64,000 nt of DNA from an uncultured Ramlibacter sp. (GCF_936925435.1 NZ_CAKZHQ010000005.1:62001-126000), one strand, 5' to 3'. Positions 43,873-52,654 are shown, numbered from the stretch's first letter. Notes: a model not told the origin generated them from the letters alone. Made by a program: numbers and translations.

Positions 43873-43888
43873 AGCGGACCCTGGCCCG

Positions 43889-44389
43889 ATGAACGCCTGG
43901 GACCGCATCGCCGGCACCATCGCCTCGGAGTTCTCCGACATCAAGGACCTGGAGGAACTGACCCGCGTCACGGTGCGCCTGCTGGTGGCGGCCGTGCTCG
44001 GCGCCCTGCTCGGGCTCGAGCGCGAGCGTGCGGGCAAGGCTGCCGGCCTGCGCACCCACATCCTGGTGGCCCTGGGCGGCGCCATCTTCGTGCTGGTGCC
44101 GCTGCAGGCCGGCATGGAAACGGCGGACCTGAGCCGCGTCATCCAGGGCGTGGTCGCCGGCGTCGGCTTCCTGTGCGCCGGCACCATCCTCAAGTCGCAG
44201 GACGAGGACCAGGTGCGCGGCCTGACCACGGCAGCAGGCCTGTGGCTGACCGCGGCCATCGGCCTGGCGGCCGGCATGGGCCGCGAGATGACGGCCCTGC
44301 TCAGCGCCTTGCTGGCCTTTGCCGTGCTGCGGGCCGAAGCCCCCCTGGTCCGGCTATTGGGCAACCGCAAGCCGGGCAGGCCGGACTAG
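43889..44389 (+). CDS. MgtC/SapB-family membrane protein
   Basis: 166 residues from the ATG at 43889. Four or five membrane helices with the family motifs LLGLERERAGKAAGLRTHILVALG and VAGVGFLCAGTIL, then GLTTAAGLWLTAAIGLAAGMG. MgtC proteins are tied to growth in low magnesium and to control of ATP synthase in pathogens; the short form here lacks the ACT-like C-terminal domain. It is 16 nt after slt and probably co-transcribed. Confidence 0.88.
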   Translation: MNAWDRIAGTIASEFSDIKDLEELTRVTVRLLVAAVLGALLGLERERAGKAAGLRTHILVALGGAIFVLVPLQAGMETADLSRVIQGVVAGVGFLCAGTILKSQDEDQVRGLTTAAGLWLTAAIGLAAGMGREMTALLSALLAFAVLRAEAPLVRLLGNRKPGRPD

Positions 44390-44415
44390 CCCGGCATCAA
44401 TCGCCGCGCTTTTTT
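44371..44415 (+). terminator. Possible terminator after mgtC-like gene
   Basis: GCCGGGC (44371-44377) pairs with GCCCGGC (44389-44395) across the stop codon, and a T6 run follows at 44410-44415. The gap between stem and T run is longer than usual. Confidence 0.35.
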
Positions 44416-44467
44416 GCATCAATAGACCCGGAGCGGCCCGATAGCATCCCTGCATCGAGGAGAACCC

Positions 44468-45151
44468 ATGCTCAAGCTCTACATCGGCAACAAGAACTAT
44501 TCATCCTGGTCCATGCGGCCCTGGGTGCTGCTCAAGCAGGCAGGCGTCCCCTTCGAGGAGGTGATGGCCCGCTTCGACTCTTTCGACGGCGACTCGGCCT
44601 TCAAGGCCAAGGTGGCGCAAGTCAGTCCGGTGGGCAAAGTGCCTGTGCTGGTGCATGAGGGCCTGGCCGTCTGGGACACGCTGGCGATTGCCGAATACCT
44701 TGCCGAGACCTTCCCCGAGCAGCAGCTGTGGCCGCGCGACGCCAGGGCGCGCGCCCGCGCGCGCAGTGTCTGCGCCGAGATGCATTCGGGCTTTGGCGCC
44801 CTGCGCGGCGCCTGCCCGATGAACATCGAGGCCTCGCTGTCCCAGGCCGGCGCCCTGGCCTGGCGCGACAAGCCCGATGTGCGCGCCGACGTGCAGCGCA
44901 TCGTCGCCATGTGGACCGGCCTGCTGGAGGAGTTCAAGGGTCCCATGCTGTTTGGCGAGTTCTCGATTGCCGACGCCTACTTCGCACCGGTGTGCATGCG
45001 CATCAAGAACTACGCCCTGCCCGTGCCCGGCCACATCACCGACTACGTGCGCCGCGTCTGCGAGCTGCCCGGCGTCAAAGCCTGGATCGACGAAGCCCTG
45101 CTGGAGAAAGAATTCGTCGTCTTCGACGAGCCTTACCGCACTTCGCGATGA
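44468..45151 (+). CDS. Glutathione S-transferase family protein
   Basis: 227 residues with a GAGGAGAA ribosome site. The thioredoxin-like half begins LKLYIGNKNYSSWSMRPW and holds SPVGKVPVL (cis-Pro) and WDTLAIAEYLAE; an all-helical half follows. The active-site residue is probably one of the two serines at SSWS rather than Tyr. The substrate is unknown. It is coupled to dapA by an ATGA overlap. Confidence 0.9.
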   Translation: MLKLYIGNKNYSSWSMRPWVLLKQAGVPFEEVMARFDSFDGDSAFKAKVAQVSPVGKVPVLVHEGLAVWDTLAIAEYLAETFPEQQLWPRDARARARARSVCAEMHSGFGALRGACPMNIEASLSQAGALAWRDKPDVRADVQRIVAMWTGLLEEFKGPMLFGEFSIADAYFAPVCMRIKNYALPVPGHITDYVRRVCELPGVKAWIDEALLEKEFVVFDEPYRTSR

Positions 45152-46044
45152 ACGCCGGCATCTGCCGCACCTGGGGCAAGGTGCTCACGGCCATGGTCAC
45201 GCCCTTCGACGCCCAGGGCCGGCTGGACCTGGACGCCGCGCAGCGCCTGGCGCACTGGCTGGCGGCCCATGGCAGCGATGGCCTGGTGCTGGCCGCCACC
45301 ACCGGTGAAGCATCCACCCTGGACGACGACGAGCGCTGCGACCTGGTGCGCGCGGTCTGCGAGGCCGTCACCGTGCCGGTCATCGCCGGCACCGGCAGCA
45401 ACGACACCCGCCACAGCGTCGCCCTGACGGAGCGCGCCCAGGGCCTGGGCGCGGCCGGCGTGATCGCTGTCAGCCCCTACTACAACCGGCCGCCCCAGGC
45501 CGGCATCGAGGCGCACTTTCGCGCCATGGCGGCGGCCACGGACTTGCCGGTGATGCTCTACGACGTGCCGCTGCGCACCGGCCGGCGCATCGCCCAGGAA
45601 GTGCTGCTGCGCCTGCTGCGCGAGGTGCCCAACATCGTCGCCTTCAAGGACGCCACCGGCGACCCGCCCGCCGCCGCCGCCCTGCTGGCCGAAGCCGGAG
45701 AGCACTTCGACCTGTACTCGGGCGACGACCCCTACACCCTGCCGCTGCTGGCCGTGGGCGCGGTCGGCATCGTGGGCACCAGCACCCACTGGACCGGGCC
45801 GCAGTTTCGCCGCATGTTCGAGGCCTTCGAACGCGGCGATCTGCGCACCGCGCGCGAGATCAACGCCAGGCTGCAGCCCTCGTTTCGCTACGTCAACAGC
45901 GACGACTGCGTTTTCCCGATGGCCATCAAGGCCATGCTGCGCACCCTGGGCCAGGAGGTGGGGCAATGCCGCGCCCCCCTGCCGCCGGCACCGCCGGACA
46001 CCGAGGACCGCGCACGCGAAGTCTGGGCACAACTGCAGGACTGA
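45148..46044 (+). CDS. dapA: 4-hydroxy-tetrahydrodipicolinate synthase
   Basis: 298 residues from the ATG overlapping the GST stop; the longer upstream frame lies in that gene. The TIM-barrel motifs are ATTGEASTL, VSPYYNRPPQAG (Tyr of the triad), YDVPLRTGRRI and the Schiff-base Lys in VAFKDATGD. It condenses pyruvate with aspartate semialdehyde toward lysine and diaminopimelate. YDVP in place of the common YNVP is a mild variation, so a related aldolase is possible, though all catalytic residues are present. Confidence 0.9.
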   Translation: MNAGICRTWGKVLTAMVTPFDAQGRLDLDAAQRLAHWLAAHGSDGLVLAATTGEASTLDDDERCDLVRAVCEAVTVPVIAGTGSNDTRHSVALTERAQGLGAAGVIAVSPYYNRPPQAGIEAHFRAMAAATDLPVMLYDVPLRTGRRIAQEVLLRLLREVPNIVAFKDATGDPPAAAALLAEAGEHFDLYSGDDPYTLPLLAVGAVGIVGTSTHWTGPQFRRMFEAFERGDLRTAREINARLQPSFRYVNSDDCVFPMAIKAMLRTLGQEVGQCRAPLPPAPPDTEDRAREVWAQLQD

Positions 46045-46051
46045 GCGCGCC

Positions 46052-46057
46052 TATAAA
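46052..46057 (+). promoter_or_regulatory. Candidate -10 box of cca
   Basis: TATAAA, 8 nt before the cca ATG and 7 nt after the dapA stop; no ribosome site is visible. Confidence 0.5.
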
Positions 46058-46065
46058 CTCCGGCC

Positions 46066-47298
46066 ATGCAGATTTACATGGTCGGTGGCGCGGTGCGCGA
46101 TGCCCTGCTGGGCCTGGCTGTGCACGACCACGACTGGGTGGTTGTGGACGCCACGCCCGAGCAAATGATGGCCGAGGGCTATCTGCCGGTGGGCAAGGAC
46201 TTCCCGGTCTTCCTGCATCCGCAGACCAAGGAGGAGTACGCCCTGGCGCGCACCGAGCGCAAGACCGCGCGCGGCTACCACGGCTTCGCCTTCCACACCG
46301 AGCCCGGCGTCACGCTGGAGGACGACCTGGCGCGGCGCGACCTGACCATCAACGCCATCGCCCAGGCCGCGGATGGCAGCCTGATCGACCCCTTCCACGG
46401 CCAGCAGGATGTGCGCCAGCGCGTGCTGCGCCACGTGACCGACTCCTTTCGCGAGGACCCGGTGCGCATCCTGCGGCTGGCCCGCTTCGCCGCGCGCTTT
46501 GCCGACTTTTCCGTCGCACCCGAAACCATGGACCTGATGCGGGGCATGGTCGCCGAGGGCGAGGCCGATGCCCTGGTGGCCGAGCGTGTCTGGCAGGAGC
46601 TGGCGCGCGGCCTGATGGAGGCCAGGCCGTCCCGCATGTTCGAGGTGCTGCGCGACTGCGGCGCCCTGGCCGTGTTGCTGCCCGAGGTCGACCGCCTGTG
46701 GGGCGTGCCCCAGCGCGCCGACTACCACCCGGAGGTCGACACCGGTGTGCACCTGCTGATGGTGCTGGACATGAGCGCACGGCTGGAGGCGCCGCTGGCG
46801 GCGCGCTTTGCCTGCCTGACGCACGACCTGGGCAAGGGCACGACGCCGGCCGACGTGCTGCCGCGCCACATCGGCCACGAAGGCCGCAGCGCGCGCCTGC
46901 TCAAGGATGTCTGCGAGCGTCTGCGCGTGCCCACCGACTGCCGTGAGCTGGCCGACGTGGTGGCGCGCGAGCACGGCAACATCCACCGCAGCGGCGATCT
47001 GGGCGCGACCGCCACCATGCGCCTGCTCGAGCGCTGCGATGCGATGCGCAAGCCCCAGCGCTTCGAGCAGGTCTTGCTGGCTTGCGAATGCGATGCCCGC
47101 GGCCGCGGCGGGCTGCAGGAGCAGGCCTATCCGCAGCGCCAGCGCCTGCTGCAGGCGCTGGCCGCAGCGCAGTCGGTTGCTACCAATTCAATAGCTGCCC
47201 AGGCCCAAGCTGCGGGGCTTAGCGGTCCGAAAGTCGGTGAAATGATCCATGCGGCACGGGTTGCCGCCGTGGCGCAGGCGCTGGGCCTGCCGGCCTGA
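46066..47298 (+). CDS. cca: CCA-adding tRNA nucleotidyltransferase with HD domain
   Basis: 410 residues. The nucleotidyltransferase head has VGGAVRDALLG and the metal pair DHDW, then RTERKTARGYHGF and RRDLTINAIA. The C-terminal HD phosphohydrolase domain shows HLLMVLDM and CLTHDLGKG, so this is the full-length bifunctional form that adds and repairs the CCA end of tRNAs. Near the C-terminus a lower-GC stretch encoding SVATNSIAAQAQAAG overlaps a TAGC-type palindrome (47179-47195). The stop is 1 bp from the convergent ROK gene. Confidence 0.96.
   Translation: MQIYMVGGAVRDALLGLAVHDHDWVVVDATPEQMMAEGYLPVGKDFPVFLHPQTKEEYALARTERKTARGYHGFAFHTEPGVTLEDDLARRDLTINAIAQAADGSLIDPFHGQQDVRQRVLRHVTDSFREDPVRILRLARFAARFADFSVAPETMDLMRGMVAEGEADALVAERVWQELARGLMEARPSRMFEVLRDCGALAVLLPEVDRLWGVPQRADYHPEVDTGVHLLMVLDMSARLEAPLAARFACLTHDLGKGTTPADVLPRHIGHEGRSARLLKDVCERLRVPTDCRELADVVAREHGNIHRSGDLGATATMRLLERCDAMRKPQRFEQVLLACECDARGRGGLQEQAYPQRQRLLQALAAAQSVATNSIAAQAQAAGLSGPKVGEMIHAARVAAVAQALGLPA
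47179..47195. repeat. Intragenic TAGC-family palindrome (copy B) in cca
   Basis: GCTA (47179-47182) and TAGC (47192-47195) are spaced exactly as in the other copies, with AATTC in the loop as in copy A. Confidence 0.5.
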
Positions 47299-47299
47299 G

Positions 47300-48223
47300 C
47301 TAGACCAGCAGCGCCAAGGCCGCGTAGTCCCCCACGCTGATGCCCAGGCCGGCGGCCACCAGTTCGCAGCCGGCCGTCAGCGCCGGCATCTTGCCGGCCA
47401 CCTGGGCTTGCAGGCGCGGCAGCAGGTACTCGCGGTTGTGCCAGAAGACGCTGCCGCCCAGGCTGATGCGCTGCAGGTCCAGCGTCACCACCAGGTTGTA
47501 CAGGGCCCGGCCCAGCACCCGGCACAACTCGTCGACGGTGGCGGCGGCCTGCGCGTCGCCGGCCTGGGCCCTCTCCAGCAGCTGCGCCGCACCGGCGCCA
47601 AAGCGCCGCGCCACGGCATTGCCGGCCACCAGGGCCTCGACGTCGCCGATGTTGCCGCAGCCGCACAGCGCGTCGCTGTTGTCCGAGACGAACATGTGGC
47701 CGGCGTGGCCGGCGTTGCCGTTCTTGCCGCGCAACACATGGCCGTCCACGCACAGGCCGACGCCGATGCCGGTGCTCCAGGTGACGTAGGCGCAATGGTC
47801 CTGGCCTTGCAGCGCGCCCCAGCGGCGCTCGGCCTCCAGCGCAGCGATGCAGTCGTTCTCCACCCGCAGCTCGTCGAAGCGCTCGCGCAGCGGCGCCTCC
47901 AGCAGGGCCGTGGTCCAGTCGTTGGGCAGGCCGCGCGCCGGGCCGGCCATGCCGCCGCAGATGTTGGGCGCCGCCACTTCCACCAGGCCGGCGTTCAGGA
48001 CAAACGGGCCACAGGACGAGACGCCGGCGCGATGCACACCGGCCGCATCGATGCCGGCCTCGGCGCAGGCTTCATCCACCAGGCGCAGCACCTGGCGCGC
48101 CAGGGCGTCGTTGCTGCCGGTCTTGGCCGTGGGCTCGCTGCGACGCGCCAGCAGCTCCAGGCCGGCGCCGCTGTTGAGGCTGACGGCCACTTTGGTTCCG
48201 CCGATGTCGATGCAGGCTTTCAT
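47300..48223 (-). CDS. ROK-family sugar kinase or related protein
   Basis: 307 residues from the ATG at 48223, with TACACT 6 nt before it. N-terminal phosphate loop CIDIGGTKVAVSL, then a second ATP motif VTWSTGIGVGLCVDG. The ROK zinc signature reads GHAGHMFVSDNSDALCGCGNIGD: both CxC cysteines are kept, but the third cysteine of the usual CxCGxxGC is Asp. There is no N-terminal HTH, so it is a kinase-type and not a repressor-type ROK. The sugar is not determined. Confidence 0.88.
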   Translation of the reverse strand: MKACIDIGGTKVAVSLNSGAGLELLARRSEPTAKTGSNDALARQVLRLVDEACAEAGIDAAGVHRAGVSSCGPFVLNAGLVEVAAPNICGGMAGPARGLPNDWTTALLEAPLRERFDELRVENDCIAALEAERRWGALQGQDHCAYVTWSTGIGVGLCVDGHVLRGKNGNAGHAGHMFVSDNSDALCGCGNIGDVEALVAGNAVARRFGAGAAQLLERAQAGDAQAAATVDELCRVLGRALYNLVVTLDLQRISLGGSVFWHNREYLLPRLQAQVAGKMPALTAGCELVAAGLGISVGDYAALALLV

Positions 48224-48229
48224 ATTTGG

Positions 48230-48235
48230 AGTGTA
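48230..48235 (-). promoter_or_regulatory. Candidate -10 box of the ROK gene
   Basis: TACACT on the minus strand, 6 nt before the ATG, no ribosome site between. Confidence 0.45.
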
Positions 48236-48303
48236 GGCTGGCTGGCACGGCTGGTGCATGACACCAGCCGCTGGCCTTTCAGCCCCAACCCAAGGAGTGA
48301 TCG

Positions 48304-49194
48304 ATGCATTGCAAGACGACAGAGCGCAGCCGCTGGACCCGATTGAGCACCGCCCTGGTGCTCGCCCTGCCCCTGGCCCTGCTGGGCGCCTGCGCCAGCG
48401 CGCCCGCCATCGACAACAGCGCCATCGGCCAGCCTGCCTTTCGCACCCACGTCGCCACCTACGGCCTGGTCTACCGCCTGCCCAAGGACGTGGTCGACGT
48501 GATGGAGGCCAAGATCACGACGCCGCTGCAGCAGAACCTGGTGCGCATGGGCCTGAACGCCGAGGCCCAGGCCTTCAACCTGCCGCACGTCACCGTGGTG
48601 CACATCCACAGCGCCGATCCCACGACGCCGATGAAGATGCTCAAGGCCATGCCGCCCCTGCCGCCGGTGCTCGACGGCGTGGTGCTGAAGAATTTCTACA
48701 CCACCGAGGCCGCGAAGGACGCCGGCCACCCCTGGTGGCTGGACCTGGGCATCGTCAAGACCGGCAAGGCCTATGAAGACATGATGGCCTTCAACACCCG
48801 CGCCACCGCCGCCCTCGCGCCGCTGCGCGACGGGCCGCTGCCGCGCGTCACCGGTCCGGTCTACGCCAAGATGGGCGATGCCGGCAAGGAGCTGGTGCGC
48901 ACCGTGGGCGTCAGCGGCGTCAACGTGGTCAAGGATGGCAAGGAACTGCGCCCGCACAATCCGCACAACACCCTGGTCTACAGCATGGCGCTGTTCACAC
49001 CCCAGGTGCAGGCAGGCATGAACCAGGTGGCGGCGGACTTCAACAAGATCCTGCCCGAGGGCATGACCACCACGTTCCGCAATGTGTCCATCGTGGAACT
49101 GGCCTTCTCGGGCAATGTGTTGCGCGAGTTCTACCGCATCAACCTGGCCGACGGCTCGGTGGTGGACGTGGCTTCCGGCCAGCCCGTTCGCTGA
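48304..49194 (+). CDS. Lipoprotein with 2H-phosphoesterase-like motifs
   Basis: 296 residues with CAAGGAG upstream. A signal peptide ends in a lipobox (LALLGAC). The mature part holds two H-x-T motifs in the right order and spacing for a 2H phosphoesterase: His95-Val-Thr97 (LPHVTVVHIH) and His221-Asn-Thr223 (PHNTLVYSM). 2H enzymes act on 2',3'-cyclic phosphates or RNA ends and are mostly cytoplasmic; a lipidated envelope form is uncommon. The activity is inferred from the motifs only. A different fold with chance motifs cannot be ruled out. Confidence 0.7.
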   Translation: MHCKTTERSRWTRLSTALVLALPLALLGACASAPAIDNSAIGQPAFRTHVATYGLVYRLPKDVVDVMEAKITTPLQQNLVRMGLNAEAQAFNLPHVTVVHIHSADPTTPMKMLKAMPPLPPVLDGVVLKNFYTTEAAKDAGHPWWLDLGIVKTGKAYEDMMAFNTRATAALAPLRDGPLPRVTGPVYAKMGDAGKELVRTVGVSGVNVVKDGKELRPHNPHNTLVYSMALFTPQVQAGMNQVAADFNKILPEGMTTTFRNVSIVELAFSGNVLREFYRINLADGSVVDVASGQPVR

Positions 49195-49198
49195 GGCC

Positions 49199-49393
49199 TC
49201 AGACGAATTTGGCGATCACGCCCACCACCAGGCTGAGCACGATGGTGGTGGTCAGCGGGATGAACCACTCGCGGCCGAAGAGCCTGAAGCGCAGGTCGCC
49301 GGGCAGCTTGCCAAAGCCCATGCGTTGCAGCAGGGGCGTGAACCAGCTGATCAGCATCAGGGCCAGGAAGATGACGATGATCCAGCGAAGCAT
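49199..49393 (-). CDS. DUF2905 small membrane protein
   Basis: 64 residues. Two membrane helices (WIIVIFLALMLISWF and FIPLTTTIVLSLVVGVIA) flank the conserved GFGKLPGDLRFRLFGREWF. The family is common and uncharacterised. The ATG is 2 nt after the stop of the upstream methyltransferase gene, and a TACACT box 6 nt before it lies inside that gene's last codons. Confidence 0.88.
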   Translation of the reverse strand: MLRWIIVIFLALMLISWFTPLLQRMGFGKLPGDLRFRLFGREWFIPLTTTIVLSLVVGVIAKFV

Positions 49394-49395
49394 GT

Positions 49396-50490
49396 TCAGA
49401 GTGTATGGGTGCGGTCGCCGTCGCGAAAGCCAAGGGCGTCCCAGAACTTGCCCTTGTGCAGGCCAATGACCTTGAACAGCTCGCCCATCTCGTGCTCGTG
49501 GACCAGGCGCTGGCCGGCGATGCGCTCGGCCAGCGGCGCGTCCGCCAGCAGGGGCACAAGACCGCAGTTGATCAGGAAGCGCGCCTGGGTGGTGTAGCCC
49601 AGGGTCAGCAGGCCGGCCTCCTGCGCCGCCAACGCCAGGCCGCTGAAGTTGATGTGGGCCGTGATGTCCTTCAGGCCGACATCGCGCAACGGGTCCGGGT
49701 CGGCCAGGTGGCCCTTGTGGCACATCAGCGTGCCCATGTGACGCTGCGGATGGAAGTATTCCGCCTCGTTGAAGCCGTAGTCGATGAAGAAGGCCGCGCC
49801 CTGCTCCAGCCGGTCGGCCAGGGTGCGCACGAAGGCCTCGGCCTGGGGGTGGATCTCGGTCAGATAGTCGTGTTCGCCGGCGATGGCGACCGGCGGGCGC
49901 AGCGCCGTGGCCTGGTCGGCAAACACCAGCTGGCCTTCGTGCACGGCGACGCCGCGCTCGTGCCAGACGCCATCCTTGCGCTGCAGCAACTTGACCGGCA
50001 TGGCGTCGAGCACCTCGTTGCCCACGACCACACCCTTGAAGCGTTCCGGCAGGGCATCGGCCCACTGGACCTTGTCGCCAAAGGCCGCCAGCGTTTCCTG
50101 CTGGCGCGCGCGCAGGCTGCCCGACAGGTCGACGATGGTGTAGCGGCGCGCGGTGTCGCCCAGTGCCTCCAGCAGCTGGGCCGCCAGCGCACCCGTGCCG
50201 GCGCCGAACTCCCAGACCTCGTCGGTCCCGGTGGCATGCAGCGCGTCGGCCACCTGGGCCGCCAGGGTCTGGCCGAATAAGGGCGTCATCTCCGGCGCGG
50301 TGACAAAGTCGCTGCCCGATGCCGGCCCGCGGCCGAACTTGCGCGAGCCGTTGGCGTAGTAGCCCAGTCCGGGCGCGTACAAGGCCAAGGCCATGAAGCG
50401 GTCGAAGGGCAGCCAACCGCCGGCGCGGGCGATGGATTTTTCCAGCAGGGCCTGCAGGGCGCTCGTTAAACTCGTTGCTTCTGTCTTCAC
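49396..50490 (-). CDS. MidA/NDUFAF7-type SAM-dependent methyltransferase
   Basis: 364 residues from the GTG at 50490. The N-terminal GGWLPFDRFMALALYAPGLGYYANG is typical of the family, followed by FVTAPEMTPLFGQTLA, the SAM-binding VWEFGAGTGALAAQLLEAL and VVVGNEVLDAMPVKL. In mitochondria NDUFAF7 methylates an arginine of a complex I subunit; the bacterial target is not established. The start is 17 bp from the divergent pteridine reductase, and a GACAAT box lies 6 nt before the GTG. Confidence 0.92.
   Translation of the reverse strand: MKTEATSLTSALQALLEKSIARAGGWLPFDRFMALALYAPGLGYYANGSRKFGRGPASGSDFVTAPEMTPLFGQTLAAQVADALHATGTDEVWEFGAGTGALAAQLLEALGDTARRYTIVDLSGSLRARQQETLAAFGDKVQWADALPERFKGVVVGNEVLDAMPVKLLQRKDGVWHERGVAVHEGQLVFADQATALRPPVAIAGEHDYLTEIHPQAEAFVRTLADRLEQGAAFFIDYGFNEAEYFHPQRHMGTLMCHKGHLADPDPLRDVGLKDITAHINFSGLALAAQEAGLLTLGYTTQARFLINCGLVPLLADAPLAERIAGQRLVHEHEMGELFKVIGLHKGKFWDALGFRDGDRTHTL
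49400..49405 (-). promoter_or_regulatory. Candidate -10 box of the DUF2905 gene
   Basis: TACACT, 6 nt before the ATG; overlaps the last codons of the upstream methyltransferase gene. Confidence 0.4.
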
Positions 50491-50496
50491 CCCCGG

Positions 50497-50502
50497 ATTG
50501 TC
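50497..50502 (-). promoter_or_regulatory. Candidate -10 box of the MidA-type gene
   Basis: GACAAT on the minus strand, 6 nt before the GTG start. Confidence 0.45.
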
Positions 50503-50507
50503 CCCGA

Positions 50508-51284
50508 ATGAACGCCCCGTCCCGAGCGCGCACCGTGCTGGTCACCGGCTCCGCCAAAAGGCTGGGCCGCGAGATCGCGCTGGCGCTGGCCAAGGCCGGC
50601 TGGCAGGTGGCTGTGCACTACCGCGAATCGGCCGCAGACGCTAGCAAAACAGTAGCAGACTGCGCAGCATTGGCGGGAGGTACAGTCCAGTTCGATGCAT
50701 TTCAGGCGGATCTGGCGGAGGAAAGCGCTGCGCGCGACCTGTTGCCGCGCGTGGTCGCGCGCTTCGGCGCCGTCGATGCCGTGGTCAATAACGCCTCGCT
50801 GTTCGAGCACGACACGGCTGCCAGCTTCAGCTACCAGGCACTGGCGGCCCACCTGGCGGCCAACACCGGCGCGCCTGTGCTGCTGGCCCAGGCCCTGCAC
50901 GGCCACCTGGTGCAGCGCGGCGCCCAGGGCGTGGTGGTCAACATGCTGGACCAGAAGCTGTGGAACCAGAACCCCGACTTCTTCAGCTACACCCTGTCCA
51001 AGGCGGCGCTGGAGGCGGCCAACACCATGCTGGCCCAGGCCCTGGCGCCGCAGCTGCGGGTGGTGGGCGTGGCACCCGGCCTGACCATCACCAGCCACCT
51101 GATGCCCCAGGCCAGGTTCGAGGCCTTGCACAAGCTGGCGCCGCTGGGCCGCTCCTCCCTGCCCGCCAACATCGCGGCGGCCGTGCAGTTCGCGCTGGAC
51201 AACGACGCCATCACCGGCACCACCTTGCTGGTGGACGGCGGCCAGCACCTGATGAAGTTCGACCGCGATTTTTCAATGATGTGA
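50508..51284 (+). CDS. SDR-family pteridine reductase (FolM-like)
   Basis: 258 residues from the ATG at 50508. The NADPH motif is VLVTGSAKRLG, then VVNNASLFE and the catalytic YTLSK (Tyr-x-x-x-Lys) inside NPDFFSYTLSKAALEAANTM. The pteridine-reductase style and the following folB gene suggest reduction of dihydropterins or dihydrofolate. Codons encoding DASKTVADCAALAGGTVQFDAF have lower GC and coincide with a 63-nt repeat shared with the desaturase-YhhN gene. It diverges from the MidA-type gene over 17 bp. Confidence 0.88.
   Translation: MNAPSRARTVLVTGSAKRLGREIALALAKAGWQVAVHYRESAADASKTVADCAALAGGTVQFDAFQADLAEESAARDLLPRVVARFGAVDAVVNNASLFEHDTAASFSYQALAAHLAANTGAPVLLAQALHGHLVQRGAQGVVVNMLDQKLWNQNPDFFSYTLSKAALEAANTMLAQALAPQLRVVGVAPGLTITSHLMPQARFEALHKLAPLGRSSLPANIAAAVQFALDNDAITGTTLLVDGGQHLMKFDRDFSMM
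50640..50702 (+). repeat. 63-nt intragenic repeat (copy C) in the pteridine reductase gene
   Basis: Order: GCTA, 9 nt, TAGCA (50653-50657), 17 nt, GGGAGG (50675-50680), 10 nt, TTCGATGCATTT (50691-50702). Every spacing equals that of copy D at 57479-57541. The length is 21 codons and keeps the frame. Confidence 0.7.
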
Positions 51285-51339
51285 GCTTGCGGGCCGGACC
51301 ACGCATTGCGCTCTGACCCCTACTGATCGAAAGGCCAAG

Positions 51340-51708
51340 ATGCGCGACACCGGCAACCAGACCCTGACCCTCACCGGCCTGCGCTTCGACGCCAGCCTGG
51401 GCATCCTGGACCAGGAGAAGGCCGCGCCGCAGCCCATCCGGGTCGATGCAGAACTCAACCTCGGTCCCCAGCCCCTGCTGCCGCGCGACGACGACATCAG
51501 CCACGTGCTGGACTACCGCAAGGTGCGCAAGATCATCATCGACGAGTGCACGGCGCAACACGTCAACCTGCTGGAAAGCCTGATCGGCAGGCTGGGCCAC
51601 CGCCTGATGCAATTGCCCGGCGTGCTGGGCGTGCGCGTGAAGATCGCCAAGCTGGAGATCTTCGACGACTGCGAAGTGGCGATCCGGGTCGAGACCGGGC
51701 AGTGGTAG
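51340..51708 (+). CDS. folB: Dihydroneopterin aldolase/epimerase (FolB/FolX family)
   Basis: 122 residues with GAAAGG upstream. The tunnelling-fold motifs are LTLTGLRFDASLGILDQEKAAPQ and LDYRKVRKIIIDECTAQHVNLLESL, with the conserved Glu that binds the pterin. It acts in folate (or tetrahydromonapterin) synthesis, next to a pteridine reductase 55 nt upstream, so the two probably form a pterin operon. FolB and FolX cannot be separated by eye. Confidence 0.88.
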   Translation: MRDTGNQTLTLTGLRFDASLGILDQEKAAPQPIRVDAELNLGPQPLLPRDDDISHVLDYRKVRKIIIDECTAQHVNLLESLIGRLGHRLMQLPGVLGVRVKIAKLEIFDDCEVAIRVETGQW

Positions 51709-51720
51709 GAGGGCTGCCGC

Positions 51721-52554
51721 TCACCAGCGGAAGGTGGCCCCCAGCATCGGCCCGCTGAAGTTCACGTCGCGGACCGCGCTGCCGGGCTTGAGCTCATAGG
51801 CCAGATAGCGCCACATGCCGCTCAGTTCCCCCCAGGAATAGGCATAGCTGATGCCGGTGGCGGCCTGCCAGGTCAGCCGGCTCTCGCCCGCGCCCACATC
51901 CAGGTAGAAGGGAACGGCCCACTTGCCCGCGCTGTCCAGGGCGTAGCGGCCCTTGACGCCGACCAGGGCGTCCCACAGGGTCTGGCTGGACTCGTAGCTG
52001 CCCGACCGGGACGCCGGGGCGATGGACCCGAGCGCACCGGAGATGTCCCAGCGCACCGACTGGTTGATGTCCAGCATGCGCACGCCGCCCAATACGTCCA
52101 CGGTCAACGCCGGGTCCGGGGCGATGCGGTAGTCGGCGCCCAGCGTCCACAGCTTGGCCTTGAGGTCCAGGCCCAGGTTGGCCGAGGTACTGGCGGGCAG
52201 GCCGGCATTGCCGATGCTGAAGTCGCGGCTGCCGCTGCGGCTGTCGCCGAAGTCCAGGTAGATGAAGTCGGTGAACACGCCCCAGCGGCCGTTGTGTGCG
52301 CCAAATGAGCCCATGAAAGCGCCCTGCAGCTTGTCCATGAAGTTGCCGGAACTGATGTTCAGGTCGCCGCCGCCGGGACCGGTGGGAATGTTGGATTGGC
52401 CGTCCACGCTGGGAAAGTAGCCGTACACCGACAGCGCATAACGCCAGTTAACCGACCCGGCGGCCTGGGCATTGGCACCGCCCGGCGCCAATGCCGCTGT
52501 ACAGGCGGCAGCCCATGCCAAGGCCGTCAACCGGGTCCTGAGAGAGGCTTGCAT
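51721..52554 (-). CDS. Outer-membrane beta-barrel protein, function unknown
   Basis: 277 residues from the ATG at 52554, which has CAGGAG upstream. A signal peptide ([21 protein letters not shown]) is followed by amphipathic strands ([44 protein letters not shown] repeats) and it ends in GATFRW, an aromatic C-terminal signature of outer-membrane insertion. About eight to twelve strands fit the length. The ligand or role is unknown. It diverges from ttcA over 112 bp. Confidence 0.8.
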   Translation of the reverse strand: MQASLRTRLTALAWAAACTAALAPGGANAQAAGSVNWRYALSVYGYFPSVDGQSNIPTGPGGGDLNISSGNFMDKLQGAFMGSFGAHNGRWGVFTDFIYLDFGDSRSGSRDFSIGNAGLPASTSANLGLDLKAKLWTLGADYRIAPDPALTVDVLGGVRMLDINQSVRWDISGALGSIAPASRSGSYESSQTLWDALVGVKGRYALDSAGKWAVPFYLDVGAGESRLTWQAATGISYAYSWGELSGMWRYLAYELKPGSAVRDVNFSGPMLGATFRW

Positions 52555-52654
52555 GAAATGCTCCTGCGCCTGGAAGGCGAAACCCATTCTGCGCGTCTCC
52601 CCAGGCCCCAGCCATGGGCATTTGGGCCCATCTGGCCGGAAAAGGCCGCAATGC

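Noticed and set aside
50640..50702. Copy C as simple conservation between homologous proteins
   Set aside because: The two host genes encode unrelated folds (SDR and membrane protein), and the matching bases fall in different codon contexts, so shared protein ancestry cannot explain them.
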